A stretch of DNA of 64,000 bases from Leptothrix sp. (in: b-proteobacteria) (GTDB taxonomy: Bacteria; Pseudomonadota; Gammaproteobacteria; Burkholderiales; Burkholderiaceae_C), in NCBI GenBank assembly GCA_013822685.1, contig PNKV01000001.1, positions 372,001 to 436,000 on the forward strand. The letters are read 5' to 3'. The position numbers and the translations under genes were made by a program. Below, in pieces: positions 39,154 through 49,078 of this stretch. Each line of letters opens with the position of its first letter. Position 1 is the first letter of the stretch. Under the pieces are notes generated by a model. It did not search any database, was not told where the DNA came from, and saw only the letters and a program-made list of their open reading frames with translations.

Positions 39154-40869
39154 ATGTCTCAAGCACAAACCGCCGCCTATTCGGGCGCAGATTCTTTCGC
39201 CGCCATGTTCGAGGAGTCCCTGAAGGGCTCCAACATGCGCACGGGCGAAGTCATCACTGCTGAAGTGGTGCGCATCGAACACAGCTTCGTCGTGGTCAAC
39301 GCAGGCCTGAAGTCAGAAGCCTACGTGCCAATCGAAGAGTTCAAGAACGACCAAGGCGAGCTCGAAGTCCAAGTGGGCGATTTCGTCTCTGTGGCTGTCG
39401 ACGCCGTCGAAAACGGCTATGGCGACACCATCCTGTCGCGTGACAAGGCCAAGCGCCTCGCCTCGTGGATGTCGTTGGAAACCGCACTGGACTCCGGCGA
39501 ATTCGTCATTGGCACCGTCAATGGCAAGGTCAAGGGCGGCCTGACCGTTCTGGTCAATGGCATCCGCGCCTTCCTGCCCGGCTCGCTGCTGGACACCCGC
39601 CCCGTCAAGGACATGAGTCCTTACGAAGGCAAGACCATGGAATTCAAGGTCATCAAGCTGGACCGCAAGCGCAACAACGTCGTGCTGTCACGCCGTGCTG
39701 TGGTTGAAGCTTCGATGGGCGAAGAACGCGCCAAGCTGATGGAAACGCTGCGCGAAGGCGCGATCATCAATGGCGTGGTCAAGAACATCACCGAATACGG
39801 TGCGTTCGTTGATCTGGGCGGCATCGATGGCCTGCTGCACATCACCGACATGGCCTGGCGCCGTGTCCGTCACCCATCCGAAGTGGTGACGGTTGGTCAA
39901 GAGCTGACCGCCAAGGTTTTGAAGTTCGACGCCGAGAAGAACCGCGTCTCGCTGGGCCTGAAGCAAATGGGCGACGATCCTTGGGTCGGCGTTTCGCGTC
40001 GCTACCCTGCGTCCACCCGCCTGTTCGGCAAGGTCACCAACATCGCTGACTACGGCGCGTTCGTCGAGATCGAACCCGGCATTGAAGGCCTGGTGCACGT
40101 CTCCGAAATGGACTGGACCAACAAGAACGTGGCTCCCAACAAGATCGTCAACATGGGTGACGAAGTGGAAGTCATGGTCCTGGAAATCGACGAAGACAAG
40201 CGTCGCATCTCCCTGGGCATGAAGCAGTGCAAGCCGAACCCATGGGACGACTTCGCTGTCAACTTCAAGCGCGGCGACAAGGTCAAGGGCCCCGTCAAGT
40301 CGATCACCGACTTCGGCGTGTTCGTTGGTCTGGCTGCTGGCATCGACGGCCTGGTTCACCTGTCCGACCTGTCTTGGGACGAGCCCGGCGAAGCCGCCGT
40401 GCGCAACTACAAGAAGGGCCAGGAAGTCGAAGCCATCGTGTTGGCCATCGACGTCGAGCGCGAGCGCATCTCCCTGGGCATCAAGCAGATGGATTCCGAT
40501 CCATTCACGAACTACACCTCGGTTAATGACCGTGGCATGACCGTGACCGGCAAGGTCAAGACCGTCGACGCCAAGGGCGCCGAGATCGAACTGACCGAAG
40601 GCGTCACCGGCTACCTGCGTGCTTCCGAAATCGCCCGCGAGCGCGTGGAAGATGCCCGCAACGTGCTGAAGGAAGGCGACGAAGTCACCGCCGTCATCAT
40701 CAACGTCGACCGCAAGACCCGTTCCTTGCAACTGTCGGTCAAGGCCAAGGACAGCGCCGAGCAACAAGAAGCTCTGCAACGTCTGAACGTCGCCGATGCC
40801 AAGGAAGGTTCCGGCACCACCAGCCTGGGCGCTTTGCTCAAGGCCAAGTTGGACCAGAACAACGGTTGA
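39154..40869 (+). CDS. rpsA: 30S ribosomal protein S1
   Basis: 571 residues with six OB-fold S1 repeats, for example [40 protein letters not shown] and [21 protein letters not shown]1 delivers mRNA to the 30S subunit. The start [20 protein letters not shown] at 39154 has AGGAAA about 7 bases upstream; the open frame begins at 39025 but the extra N-terminus is not S1-like. The gene lies between cmk and ihfB, as in most proteobacteria. Confidence 0.97.
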   Translation: MSQAQTAAYSGADSFAAMFEESLKGSNMRTGEVITAEVVRIEHSFVVVNAGLKSEAYVPIEEFKNDQGELEVQVGDFVSVAVDAVENGYGDTILSRDKAKRLASWMSLETALDSGEFVIGTVNGKVKGGLTVLVNGIRAFLPGSLLDTRPVKDMSPYEGKTMEFKVIKLDRKRNNVVLSRRAVVEASMGEERAKLMETLREGAIINGVVKNITEYGAFVDLGGIDGLLHITDMAWRRVRHPSEVVTVGQELTAKVLKFDAEKNRVSLGLKQMGDDPWVGVSRRYPASTRLFGKVTNIADYGAFVEIEPGIEGLVHVSEMDWTNKNVAPNKIVNMGDEVEVMVLEIDEDKRRISLGMKQCKPNPWDDFAVNFKRGDKVKGPVKSITDFGVFVGLAAGIDGLVHLSDLSWDEPGEAAVRNYKKGQEVEAIVLAIDVERERISLGIKQMDSDPFTNYTSVNDRGMTVTGKVKTVDAKGAEIELTEGVTGYLRASEIARERVEDARNVLKEGDEVTAVIINVDRKTRSLQLSVKAKDSAEQQEALQRLNVADAKEGSGTTSLGALLKAKLDQNNG

Positions 40870-40893
40870 TCCCGTTTTTCTGAGACCATCCAT

Positions 40894-40930
40894 CCCCGCC
40901 GAGTCTTTTCTCGAAAAGGCCCCGGCGGGG
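40894..40930 (+). terminator. Large hairpin after rpsA
   Basis: CCCCGCCG (40894-40901) pairs with CGGCGGGG (40923-40930), and an inner hairpin CTTTT/AAAAG (40905-40909 with 40914-40918) sits in the loop. No T-run follows, so termination may be partial, with some read-through to ihfB. Confidence 0.6.
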
Positions 40931-41010
40931 GTTGTGATGAGCACACCCTGCTGTCATTTCCGACCCGCGTGTTTTCATCACAGCCCCCGATCTCTTGACG
41001 TGACACCCTC

Positions 41011-41358
41011 ATGACCCGTTCCGATCTAGTGGCCCGCTTGGCCGAGCGCTTTGGCCAGCTGACTCAGCGAGATGCCGAGTTTGCCGTCAAGACCATCCTG
41101 GACGCCATGTCCGAGGCACTGGCCCATGGTCACCGCATCGAGATCCGCGGCTTTGGCAGTTTCTCGATCAACCGCCGCCCGCCCCGCATGGGCCGCAACC
41201 CCCGCTCGGGCGAGCAGGTGCTGATCCCAGAAAAACTGGTGCCCCATTTCAAGCCCGGCAAAGCCTTGCGCGAAGCCGTTGATGCCCGAGGCGAGACGCC
41301 CGCTGCAGACACCACCCCATCGGCCAACGAGGCCGAAGCCCTCGTTCGGAAAGCCTGA
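41011..41358 (+). CDS. ihfB: Integration host factor subunit beta
   Basis: 115 residues. The DNA-bending protein opens with [19 protein letters not shown] and has the flexible beta arm in [20 protein letters not shown] with the intercalating proline region (GRNPRSGE). The C-terminal tail is about 20 residues longer than the E. coli protein. IHF assists sigma-54 promoters such as the one upstream of glnK, although no specific site was identified there. It follows rpsA as usual and precedes lapA by 9 bp. Confidence 0.95.
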   Translation: MTRSDLVARLAERFGQLTQRDAEFAVKTILDAMSEALAHGHRIEIRGFGSFSINRRPPRMGRNPRSGEQVLIPEKLVPHFKPGKALREAVDARGETPAADTTPSANEAEALVRKA

Positions 41359-41367
41359 GGCCAACCC

Positions 41368-41730
41368 ATGCGCTTATTGACCTGGTTATTGCGTGGCGTG
41401 GTGTTCTTTGTCCTGTTTGCCTTTGCGCTTAACAACTTGCACCCCGTCGAGCTGCAATGGTTCTGGGGCTACCGCTCTCAGGCCCCGATGGTCTTCATCG
41501 TCCTGGCCGTGTTTGGCCTGGGATGTGCGGTAGGCGTGCTGGCCATGGTGCCCAGTTGGTGGCGGCATCGCCGCGACGCTCGCCAGCGCCTGCACTTGAT
41601 GCCGGAGAAAACCGTGGTTCAAGCCCCGGTGACCACGCACGCTCACAGCCATTCGGGCGGCCACTCCACCTTGCCGGCCGAGCTTCCCCATCCGCCAGAC
41701 ATGCCCGCACCCCGCAAGCCCGGCAAGTGA
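41368..41730 (+). CDS. lapA: LapA-family membrane protein
   Basis: 120 residues. Two hydrophobic helices (LTWLLRGVVFFVLFAFAL and MVFIVLAVFGLGCAVGVLAM) with the NNLHPVELQWFWGY loop match LapA/DUF1049. A His/Pro-rich cytosolic tail follows. LapA and LapB control LPS synthesis through LpxC turnover (knowledge from E. coli). It precedes lapB by 24 bp. Confidence 0.85.
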   Translation: MRLLTWLLRGVVFFVLFAFALNNLHPVELQWFWGYRSQAPMVFIVLAVFGLGCAVGVLAMVPSWWRHRRDARQRLHLMPEKTVVQAPVTTHAHSHSGGHSTLPAELPHPPDMPAPRKPGK

Positions 41731-41754
41731 CCTCTCAGAGCAGCACGCACCCTC

Positions 41755-42912
41755 ATGGAATTTGACCTGCAATGGCTGCTGCTGGCCCTGCCTGGCGTTT
41801 TTTTGCTGGGCTGGGTGGCCTCGCGGCTGGACCTGCGCCAGCTCAAGCGCGAAGACAGCGCCTCGCCCCAAGCCTATTTCAAAGGTCTGAATCTCTTGCT
41901 CAATGAGCAGCAGGACAAGGCCATCGATGCGTTCATCGAAGCGGTTCAGCAAGATCCGAACACCTCCGACCTGCACTTCGCTCTGGGCAACCTGTTCCGC
42001 CGCCGCGGCGAATACGAGCGCGCCATCCGCGTTCACGAGCACCTGCTGGCACGCGGTGATCTGCGGCGCGATGACCGCGAGCGCGCCCAACATGCCCTGG
42101 CCCAGGACTTCCTGAAGGCCGGCTTGTTTGACCGCGCCGAGGCCTCCTTCAAGGCGCTGGAAGGCACCGCCTTCAGCACCGACTCCCGCTTGGCCTTGCT
42201 GACCTTGCACGAGCGTTCACGCAATTGGCACCCGGCCATCGAGGTGGCCCGCCAATTGGAGGCCGCCGGCACAGGGTCATTCGCCCAGCGCATGGCCCAC
42301 CACTGGTGCGAAGTGGCGCACGAGGCCGATGCCCGCGGCCGCCACGACGAGGCCGAGCAGGCCCTGGTTCGGGCCCGTGAAGCCGCGCCCCAAGCTGCCC
42401 GCCCGCTGGTCATGCAAGGGCACCGTCTGGTGCGCCAAGGCCTGCATGCCGCGGCCTTGAAGGTGTGGGACGAGCTGATGGCGATTCAGCCGCAAGCTTT
42501 CTCGCTGGTGGCACAAGACTACGCCAGCAGTGCGCAAGCCAGTGATGGCGTGGCCGAGGCGCTGGCCAGGTTGGAAGCCCTGTACAAACAGGCGCCCTCG
42601 GTAGACCTGCTCTCCGCGCTCAACCGCTTGCAAGACGAGCCCGCCTTGCGCCGCCAGCGCCTGATCAACCACCTGAGCAATCAACCGTCGCTGTCGGCCG
42701 CGCAAGGCGTGATCCGCGAAAGCCTGAGCACGGGTGTGCCCTTGACCGTGCCTGAGATTGAACGCCTGCAAGACGCCTTGGCGACGGCCGCCAAGCCCTT
42801 GCAACGTTATCGCTGTGCGGCTTGCGGCTTTGAAAGCCAGCACTATTTCTGGCAGTGCCCCGGCTGCCACGGCTGGGACACCTACCCACCTCGTCGCCTG
42901 GAAGACCAGTGA
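41755..42912 (+). CDS. lapB: Lipopolysaccharide assembly protein LapB
   Basis: 385 residues. An N-terminal helix (WLLLALPGVFLLGWVA) anchors a string of TPR repeats (YFKGLNLLLNEQQDKAIDAF; LHFALGNLFRRRGEYERAIR) and the C-terminal rubredoxin-type metal site YRCAACGF...QCPGCHGW. This matches LapB/YciM, which with FtsH controls LpxC levels. It ends one base before the stop codon of the convergent PCu(A)C gene. Confidence 0.92.
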   Translation: MEFDLQWLLLALPGVFLLGWVASRLDLRQLKREDSASPQAYFKGLNLLLNEQQDKAIDAFIEAVQQDPNTSDLHFALGNLFRRRGEYERAIRVHEHLLARGDLRRDDRERAQHALAQDFLKAGLFDRAEASFKALEGTAFSTDSRLALLTLHERSRNWHPAIEVARQLEAAGTGSFAQRMAHHWCEVAHEADARGRHDEAEQALVRAREAAPQAARPLVMQGHRLVRQGLHAAALKVWDELMAIQPQAFSLVAQDYASSAQASDGVAEALARLEALYKQAPSVDLLSALNRLQDEPALRRQRLINHLSNQPSLSAAQGVIRESLSTGVPLTVPEIERLQDALATAAKPLQRYRCAACGFESQHYFWQCPGCHGWDTYPPRRLEDQ

Positions 42913-42913
42913 G

Positions 42914-43393
42914 TCAGTGATGAGGCTGGCTGGCCGCCCCGGCAGGCGCGGTCGCCAGCACAGGTAGCCGGACTCTTTGCTGGACCAAGCGGCCCTTCTC
43001 GTCGCGCAGCTTCAAGGTCAACAGCAGATGATCCCCCACTGACAAGGGCCGTTTCAGACCCATCAGCATCAGGTGATGACCACCAGGCTGCAGGGCCACC
43101 GGCTGCCCGGCAGGCAAAGGCAAGGCATCAATGGCGCGCATGCGCATCACATCGCCCTGCATGCTCATTTCATGCAGCTCTGCCGACGCGGACACCGGCG
43201 ACCGAAAGCCCACCAGGGTGAGCGGCACACGGCTGGTCAACGTCATGAAGCCACCCGTGCCGCTTTGGCCCTTGACCGCGTGCCGAACCCAGCCATCGCT
43301 GACCTCGACCAATGGCGCTTGCGCCGCGCTGATCGAATACACCATGGCCAACATCAGCGCGGCCAAAGATTGCTTGCGGGTCATCATGCTCAT
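42914..43393 (-). CDS. PCu(A)C-type periplasmic copper chaperone
   Basis: 159 residues. A signal peptide (LAALMLAMVYSISAAQA) leads to a cupredoxin-like domain with the copper motif spread over ELHEMSMQGDVMRMR and GGHHLMLMGL (His, Met, His, Met as in H(M)X10MX21HXM). PCu(A)C delivers Cu(I) to cytochrome oxidase CuA sites. It starts within the stop codon of the upstream SDR gene (4-bp overlap), so the two are probably co-expressed. Confidence 0.85.
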   Translation of the reverse strand: MSMMTRKQSLAALMLAMVYSISAAQAPLVEVSDGWVRHAVKGQSGTGGFMTLTSRVPLTLVGFRSPVSASAELHEMSMQGDVMRMRAIDALPLPAGQPVALQPGGHHLMLMGLKRPLSVGDHLLLTLKLRDEKGRLVQQRVRLPVLATAPAGAASQPHH

Positions 43394-44274
43394 CCGGCTT
43401 TCATTTGGGTGGTCAAGGTGGCGGGTTGCCCAAAATCAGTGATCCCGAACACCCCTTCGCTGTACTGCCAAAGTTGGCGGGCCAAGGCTGGATCGCGGTT
43501 GGCCGGACTGCCCTGGCGCACTCGGCACCCCGCCCAATATTCGCCAGAAGTGCTCAACCCTTCATGCGAGGCCAGGTAGACCTGGGTCTTGGCGCCCTTG
43601 GCTTCCGACACCAGGAAAGGATCCACCATGGCGGTGACCCAGCCCGGCGTGTCACGCCAAAAATCGCTCTTGATGCCGCCTGGGTGAAAGCCATTGACCT
43701 TGATCGAGGTGCCCTGCAGGCGCCTGGCCAACTCACGCACGAACAGCATGTTGGCCAGCTTGGATCGGCCATAGGCCATGAACGGCGCCAACTGCAGGAA
43801 CTGGCTTGAAGAAGGCCGGCGCATGCTGTCCAGGTCCATCCGCCCACCCATCCACTGCGCCACTGAACTGCTCACCACGATGCGCCCATCGCTGGATGCG
43901 CGCACATTGGGCAGAAGGTGGTGGGTCAGCAAGAAGTGCCCCAGGTGGGTGGTGGCGAACATCAGCTCGATGCCCGCGTGGTTGGTCGTCAATTGCCGCG
44001 TGTACAAGCCGGCGTTCAACACCAGCGCGTCGATCACCGGCATGCGGCGGGACACCTCGTCGGCGAAGGCTTCGATGCCATTGAAGTCGGACAGGTCAAC
44101 CTGTAGCCAGTCGATCTGGGCTTGCGGATTGGCGGCGCGGATTGATTCGACGAGCGCACGGCTTTTGGCGGCGTCGCGCGCAGCGATCAAGACACGCCAG
44201 CCCAAGCCCACCAGCGCTCGCGCTGCTTCCTTGCCAATGCCGCTGTTGCCACCGGTGATCAACGCCGTTTTCAT
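43390..44274 (-). CDS. Short-chain dehydrogenase/reductase
   Basis: 294 residues of the retinol-dehydrogenase-like SDR group. The NAD(P) motif is TGGNSGIG at residues 7-14, NAG is in VLNAGLYTRQL, and the catalytic Ser, Tyr and Lys are in VVSSSVAQ and MAYGRSKLANML. The substrate is unknown. Its stop overlaps the start of the copper chaperone gene by ATGA; the pairing has no obvious metabolic reason. Confidence 0.85.
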   Translation of the reverse strand: MKTALITGGNSGIGKEAARALVGLGWRVLIAARDAAKSRALVESIRAANPQAQIDWLQVDLSDFNGIEAFADEVSRRMPVIDALVLNAGLYTRQLTTNHAGIELMFATTHLGHFLLTHHLLPNVRASSDGRIVVSSSVAQWMGGRMDLDSMRRPSSSQFLQLAPFMAYGRSKLANMLFVRELARRLQGTSIKVNGFHPGGIKSDFWRDTPGWVTAMVDPFLVSEAKGAKTQVYLASHEGLSTSGEYWAGCRVRQGSPANRDPALARQLWQYSEGVFGITDFGQPATLTTQMKAG

Positions 44275-44336
44275 GGGAGTGTCCTTGGAACCAAGTCATC
44301 AAGCGCCACATGATCCTCCAAAACCGGCGTTTTGAA

Positions 44337-45869
44337 TCACGGCGCTTGCACCACCCGCCGGTATTGAATCGCTTCAGCCACATGCGCCAACTGGATGGTG
44401 TCGGATTCGGCCAGATCGGCGATGGTGCGGGCCAGGCGCAAGACGCGGTGAAAGCCCCGCCCTGACCACCCCAGGCGCGCACTGGCGTTTTGCAGGAAGG
44501 CCATGGCGGCTGGTTCGGGCATGGCCAGGTTGTCCAAGCCCGCCCCATCGAGCACGGCGTTGACACAACCCTGGCGGTTCAATTGCCGCTGCCGCGCGCG
44601 GGCCACGCGGTCGGCCACCTGTTCCGATGTTTCACCATCGGGGGCTTGGGCCAGGATGTCGGGCGACACTGCGGGCACTTCCACTTGCACATCCACCCGG
44701 TCCAGCAAGGGGCCGCTGAGTTTGCCCTGGTAACGCGTGACCTGGTCCGGCGTGCAGCGGCAAGCCTTGAGCGGGTTGCCGAGGTGCCCACAGGGGCACG
44801 GGTTCATGGCCGCAACCAGTTGGAACCGCGCGGGGAAGTCATGCCGACGGGCCGCACGCGAGATGGTGATGTGGCCGGTTTCAAGTGGCTCGCGCAAGGC
44901 CTCCAAGGCGGCGCGGGGAAACTCGGGCAACTCGTCCAGAAAGAGCACGCCGTGGTGCGACAAGGAAATCTCGCCAGGCTTGGGCGGTGAGCCTCCGCCC
45001 ACCAGGGCCACCGACGAAGCTGTGTGATGAGGGCTTCTGAAAACGCGCCTGCGCCAAGCACTGGCCTCGAAGCGGCCCGCCAGGCTCAAGACGGCGGCCG
45101 ACTCCAGGGCCTCATCCTGGGTCAAGGGTGGCAGCAAGCCAGCAAAGCGCTGGGCCAGCATGGACTTGCCCGTGCCAGGCGGCCCCACCATCAGCAAGCT
45201 GTGGTTGCCTGCGGCGGCCACCTCCAAAGCGCGCTTGGCCGCAGACTGCCCCTTCACATCGCGCAAATCATGGGCCCGCTCTGCCGAGCCGACCATGGCC
45301 TCGGCACGGGCCTCCGTCAACGGCACCCGGGCAGCCTCATCGGCCACCAGGGACTGCACCACCTCCATCAGGTGGCTCGCCTCGAACAGAGACACGCCAG
45401 AGACCAAAGCCGCCTCGCGGGCGCTGGCCTGCGGCAACACCAGGCCACGCTTGAGCAAACCGCCCTGTACCCGCCGCCGCAAGGCCAGGGCCATGGGCAA
45501 CGCGCCGCGCACGGGGCGCAACTCTCCACCCAGCGAGAGCTCTCCGGCGAACTCCAGATCGGCCAGCTGCCGCGCGTCAATGTGGCCCATCGCGGCCAAA
45601 ATGCCGATCGCGATCGGCAAGTCGAAGCGCCCCGACTCCTTGGGCAGATCAGCAGGAGCCAGGTTCACGGTGATCCGCTTGTTGAAGGGGAATTCCAGAC
45701 CACTGTTGCTGAGCGCCGCCCGGACCCGCTCGCGGGCTTCCTTAACCTCGGTGTCGGCCAGACCCACCAGGGTGAAGCACGGCAGGCCATTGGCCAAGTG
45801 GACTTCAACGGTGACTTCCGGGGCGTTGAGCCCATCAAGGGCACGGCTGTGAACAATGGCTAGAGACAT
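44337..45869 (-). CDS. comM: YifB/ComM-family Mg-chelatase-like AAA ATPase
   Basis: 510 residues. An N-terminal Lon-protease-like fold (LNAPEVTVEVHLANGLPCFT) is followed by an AAA+ module with Walker A MVGPPGTGKSMLAQRFAG and Walker B VLFLDELPEF. A Mg-chelatase C-terminal domain with four clustered cysteines (NPCPCGHLG, CRCTPDQ) and GRGFHRVLRLARTIADL completes it. ComM is a helicase that promotes branch migration in natural transformation. The type IV pilus operon at 3.9-11 kb would suit a competent organism, but this is only suggestive. Confidence 0.9.
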   Translation of the reverse strand: MSLAIVHSRALDGLNAPEVTVEVHLANGLPCFTLVGLADTEVKEARERVRAALSNSGLEFPFNKRITVNLAPADLPKESGRFDLPIAIGILAAMGHIDARQLADLEFAGELSLGGELRPVRGALPMALALRRRVQGGLLKRGLVLPQASAREAALVSGVSLFEASHLMEVVQSLVADEAARVPLTEARAEAMVGSAERAHDLRDVKGQSAAKRALEVAAAGNHSLLMVGPPGTGKSMLAQRFAGLLPPLTQDEALESAAVLSLAGRFEASAWRRRVFRSPHHTASSVALVGGGSPPKPGEISLSHHGVLFLDELPEFPRAALEALREPLETGHITISRAARRHDFPARFQLVAAMNPCPCGHLGNPLKACRCTPDQVTRYQGKLSGPLLDRVDVQVEVPAVSPDILAQAPDGETSEQVADRVARARQRQLNRQGCVNAVLDGAGLDNLAMPEPAAMAFLQNASARLGWSGRGFHRVLRLARTIADLAESDTIQLAHVAEAIQYRRVVQAP

Positions 45870-45984
45870 GGCACTCGCAAAACGGCGGCTGACGCACAGG
45901 CTCCGGGTCCGGTGGACCCGATGGACCTCTGGTGGGAGCCGATTGTGCCCAGCCGGTCTCTGGAAGGCCCTCCCCCAATAGGGC

Positions 45985-46089
45985 GCTTTGATGTTTTTTA
46001 ACTTCGCTTTGCCGCATCGGGTAAATACGATTTAAAAGCGATATTTTTACTACAAAATAGCATTTTTTATACTATTCAGTGGAGAAACC
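45985..46089 (+). promoter_or_regulatory. AT-rich leader with putative promoter
   Basis: This stretch is far richer in A and T than its surroundings. TATACT at 46068-46073 is a good -10, but the region about 17 bp upstream (TTTTAC, 46045-46050) is only a weak -35. GGAGA at 46081-46085 is the ribosome site of the GTG start at 46090, leaving a very short 5' leader. Confidence 0.4.
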
Positions 46090-48276
46090 GTGAAGTACTC
46101 ATCCATCGCCCGTCGCGCGCTTTGCGGCTTGGGCGCAGTCGCCTTAGCGGCCACTATGGAGGCGCGGGCTGCTGCCCCTGTCTCGCTGAATCTCGTTTCC
46201 GTGACGCCCATTGCCTTGCCGACTCTCGTCAGCAGCACCAGCGCGACAAGCCAGCCGCCAGCCGGGTTCTCGGGTTATCCACACTCGAACACCGAGGTCA
46301 AGTACCTCTACAACTCGACCGATCGATACCTGCAGATCACAGTCACCAATCTGAACCCGGCGATCGCATCCCCTCGGCCAGACCCGTCAACCGTGGGGGG
46401 CTACCAGCTCTTCATCGAGACGCCGGCAACCGTCAGCCGGGATTTTTATCGCTTCAAGGCAGCGCTTACCGTCGTGTCAACGGGGACCGCCAACAGCCAC
46501 GTGAGGGCATTCCTTGAGCAGGCCAAACAAGACGGGGGCGCTTCCACCAACGAGCTGCCAGCCGAGGCCCTCGGAGACACCGCCCGCCGCACCATTCAAA
46601 CCCTGAGCCATGAGCTGATCAAGGGCAGCGTTGATCTGGCGACGAATCGCGCCATTGTCAGCAGCAAGCCTTGCCTGGAAGTGTCCAATCTCCAGCCGGG
46701 CGAAACGGTGGTCCTGCGGATCCACTCGCTGTCGTTTGAATCAGCAGACTTGCCGGGCGCCATGATCGCGCCCTTGTCCGCCACTCAAAAGCTGGCGCAG
46801 GGACAAACTGCCAAATTCAGTGTCAATGTGATCCCCAAAGGACTGCAAGGAAGCTATCAAGGCCACCTCGCCCTTTACCCCGGGACAACCACCGTCAATG
46901 CCCCCGTGACATGGTCGAGGTCCTTTTCCTTGCTCGCCGGGGCGCCACCGACCGTGCACCCGTGGCAGGCCGGCGTTGGCCTGACCGAAGCCCGCTACAC
47001 CGTGCGTTATCGGCTGGTGCCCCAAGGTGCCACCAAAGGCGTCAAGTTTTACGCGAGTGCGCCCGGCGTGACCGAGTACAACGACCCGACAAACGGCTAC
47101 TCGTACAGCATTGGCTCTCTGGTGATTGACAACGCCAAGGGCGGCATGCACGTGGGCATGAGCACCCACCACTACCCCTACTATCACGCGTCGGGCGTGG
47201 AAGTGAACGGCGAAGCCACCTTGGGCGCACTGAGCCGCACCGGCGCAGCCTTCCGCATTAACCGCACCTTGTCCACCGAGCTCTACAGGCCCTGGTGGAC
47301 CGCCAATGGCAGTGGCCAACTGGTGTTTGACCCGGCCGCTTCGGTCGATCGCCCGAACACACTGCCAGAGCCAAAGCTGACCTTCCAACGATGGGCCGAT
47401 TTCTTCTCGCCGCCAGTGCAAGCGCCACAAGTCCGAACAAAGAACTTGGTGGTCAACCTGACCGGCACGCCGCTGGCACTGTCGAGCGATCCTGCGAACG
47501 CCAACAATGGCTTTTACTTGCCAGGCTGGTCCAGCCCGTTGACGTCCAACGGAGTGTCGGTCTTTGCCGACGCCTTGGTCCAGACGCTCACGCTGTACAA
47601 GGACCGGGTCTTCGCGCTTGAATGCTGGAACGAGGCACATTCACGTGAATTCTGGGCCGGTTCATCAACGCAGATGGCAGACGCTTGCCAGCAGGTCTAC
47701 GACATTCGGCGCTACTTCTTCCCCAATGACAAGATTCCTGTCATCTGCCCACAAGCCGACTCGCCTGAGCGCCTGGGGCACATCCTGTCGGCCAAGACCA
47801 GGACGGGCAGGCCCATCACCGACTTCTGCGATTGGGTCGGTGCACATCTTTACAACGGCATGGGCAATGATCCATCAGGTCAGCCTTATGGCACCCAAAG
47901 CCTGTCGGAGCAGCTTCGCCTGATCAAACTGCGAATGAATGCGTACGGGGTGGCAAACAAGCCGCTCGTGATCACGGAGTACGGCATTGGCCGGGCCCCC
48001 GGCTACAACCCACCTGCCTTCAGTCGGCTCCCGGTGGAACAGCTCTCCGACACGCTGAAGGCGCAAGTGATGACCCAGGCGATTGCGACTTTCGCTGAGG
48101 AAGCGGTGAGTTCGCTGGTGCTGTATTCCTATGACTCCAGCTCCAATTTCCTGCTGACCGTCAACAGCGCCTCGCAAACCCCCGACGGCAGAGACACCAT
48201 CAACTTCAACACTTCTGTGGTGGGCGCCATCGACCAGGCTTCGCGCGCTTACGCGCCCAAATCCGCCCCCTGGTGA
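46090..48276 (+). CDS. Secreted glycoside-hydrolase-like protein (clan GH-A fold suspected)
   Basis: 728 residues. A GTG start with GGAGA about 4 bases upstream; a signal peptide (RALCGLGAVALAATMEARA) and a beta-rich N-terminal half of about 280 residues. The C-terminal part carries FALECWNEAHS with Glu515 and PLVITEYGIGR with Glu630, the pattern of the acid/base and nucleophile glutamates of clan GH-A TIM barrels (families such as GH5, GH39, GH42). The substrate and exact family are not readable. The upstream region is unusually AT-rich. It may be an accessory gene. Confidence 0.6.
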   Translation: MKYSSIARRALCGLGAVALAATMEARAAAPVSLNLVSVTPIALPTLVSSTSATSQPPAGFSGYPHSNTEVKYLYNSTDRYLQITVTNLNPAIASPRPDPSTVGGYQLFIETPATVSRDFYRFKAALTVVSTGTANSHVRAFLEQAKQDGGASTNELPAEALGDTARRTIQTLSHELIKGSVDLATNRAIVSSKPCLEVSNLQPGETVVLRIHSLSFESADLPGAMIAPLSATQKLAQGQTAKFSVNVIPKGLQGSYQGHLALYPGTTTVNAPVTWSRSFSLLAGAPPTVHPWQAGVGLTEARYTVRYRLVPQGATKGVKFYASAPGVTEYNDPTNGYSYSIGSLVIDNAKGGMHVGMSTHHYPYYHASGVEVNGEATLGALSRTGAAFRINRTLSTELYRPWWTANGSGQLVFDPAASVDRPNTLPEPKLTFQRWADFFSPPVQAPQVRTKNLVVNLTGTPLALSSDPANANNGFYLPGWSSPLTSNGVSVFADALVQTLTLYKDRVFALECWNEAHSREFWAGSSTQMADACQQVYDIRRYFFPNDKIPVICPQADSPERLGHILSAKTRTGRPITDFCDWVGAHLYNGMGNDPSGQPYGTQSLSEQLRLIKLRMNAYGVANKPLVITEYGIGRAPGYNPPAFSRLPVEQLSDTLKAQVMTQAIATFAEEAVSSLVLYSYDSSSNFLLTVNSASQTPDGRDTINFNTSVVGAIDQASRAYAPKSAPW

Positions 48277-48436
48277 TGCAAGCCCTTTGGCAGCCCGCCT
48301 GAAGGGGCTGGCTGCGCACCGGCCAGGGGCCTGGTGGACCCCCAGGGAGTCGCTTGCGCGCGCCAATCTCGCCAAGCGACTCCCGCCGATAGGCCGATGG
48401 TGAATGGGAATGCTGCTCGCCACGCACCGCAGTAAA
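48277..48436. other. Non-coding stretch after the glycosidase gene
   Basis: I see no gene between 48277 and the glnK control region (gene-free up to 48642). The stretch holds a GC-rich imperfect hairpin near 48287-48310 and the perfect inverted repeat listed separately at 48345-48384. No repeat family or RNA gene was recognised. Confidence 0.6.
48345..48384. repeat. Perfect 12-bp inverted repeat
   Basis: GGGAGTCGCTTG (48345-48356) and CAAGCGACTCCC (48373-48384) are exact reverse complements around 16 bases. No T-run follows. It could end the glycosidase transcript, act as a protein site upstream of the NtrC boxes, or mark a recombination scar. Confidence 0.7.
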
Positions 48437-48453
48437 CGCACAAAGTTTGTGCG
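48437..48453. promoter_or_regulatory. NtrC-type enhancer box (distal)
   Basis: CGCACAAAGTTTGTGCG is a perfect 17-bp palindrome containing GCAC-N7-GTGC, the core of the NtrC site. Its centre is about 157 bp before the predicted start of transcription and 50 bp from the proximal box. Confidence 0.65.
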
Positions 48454-48486
48454 AGGCAGTTCGCGATGCGCCATGGCCACAAATGA

Positions 48487-48981
<495 letters not shown>

Positions 48982-49078
48982 GGCCGGGGGCTCGCGTCCC
49001 CTCTTTCTGACGACTCCCCTGGGGGGCGCCTTGAGGCGCGTCTCCGTGGCCTATTTTTGATTTTCCAAGAGGCATTTC

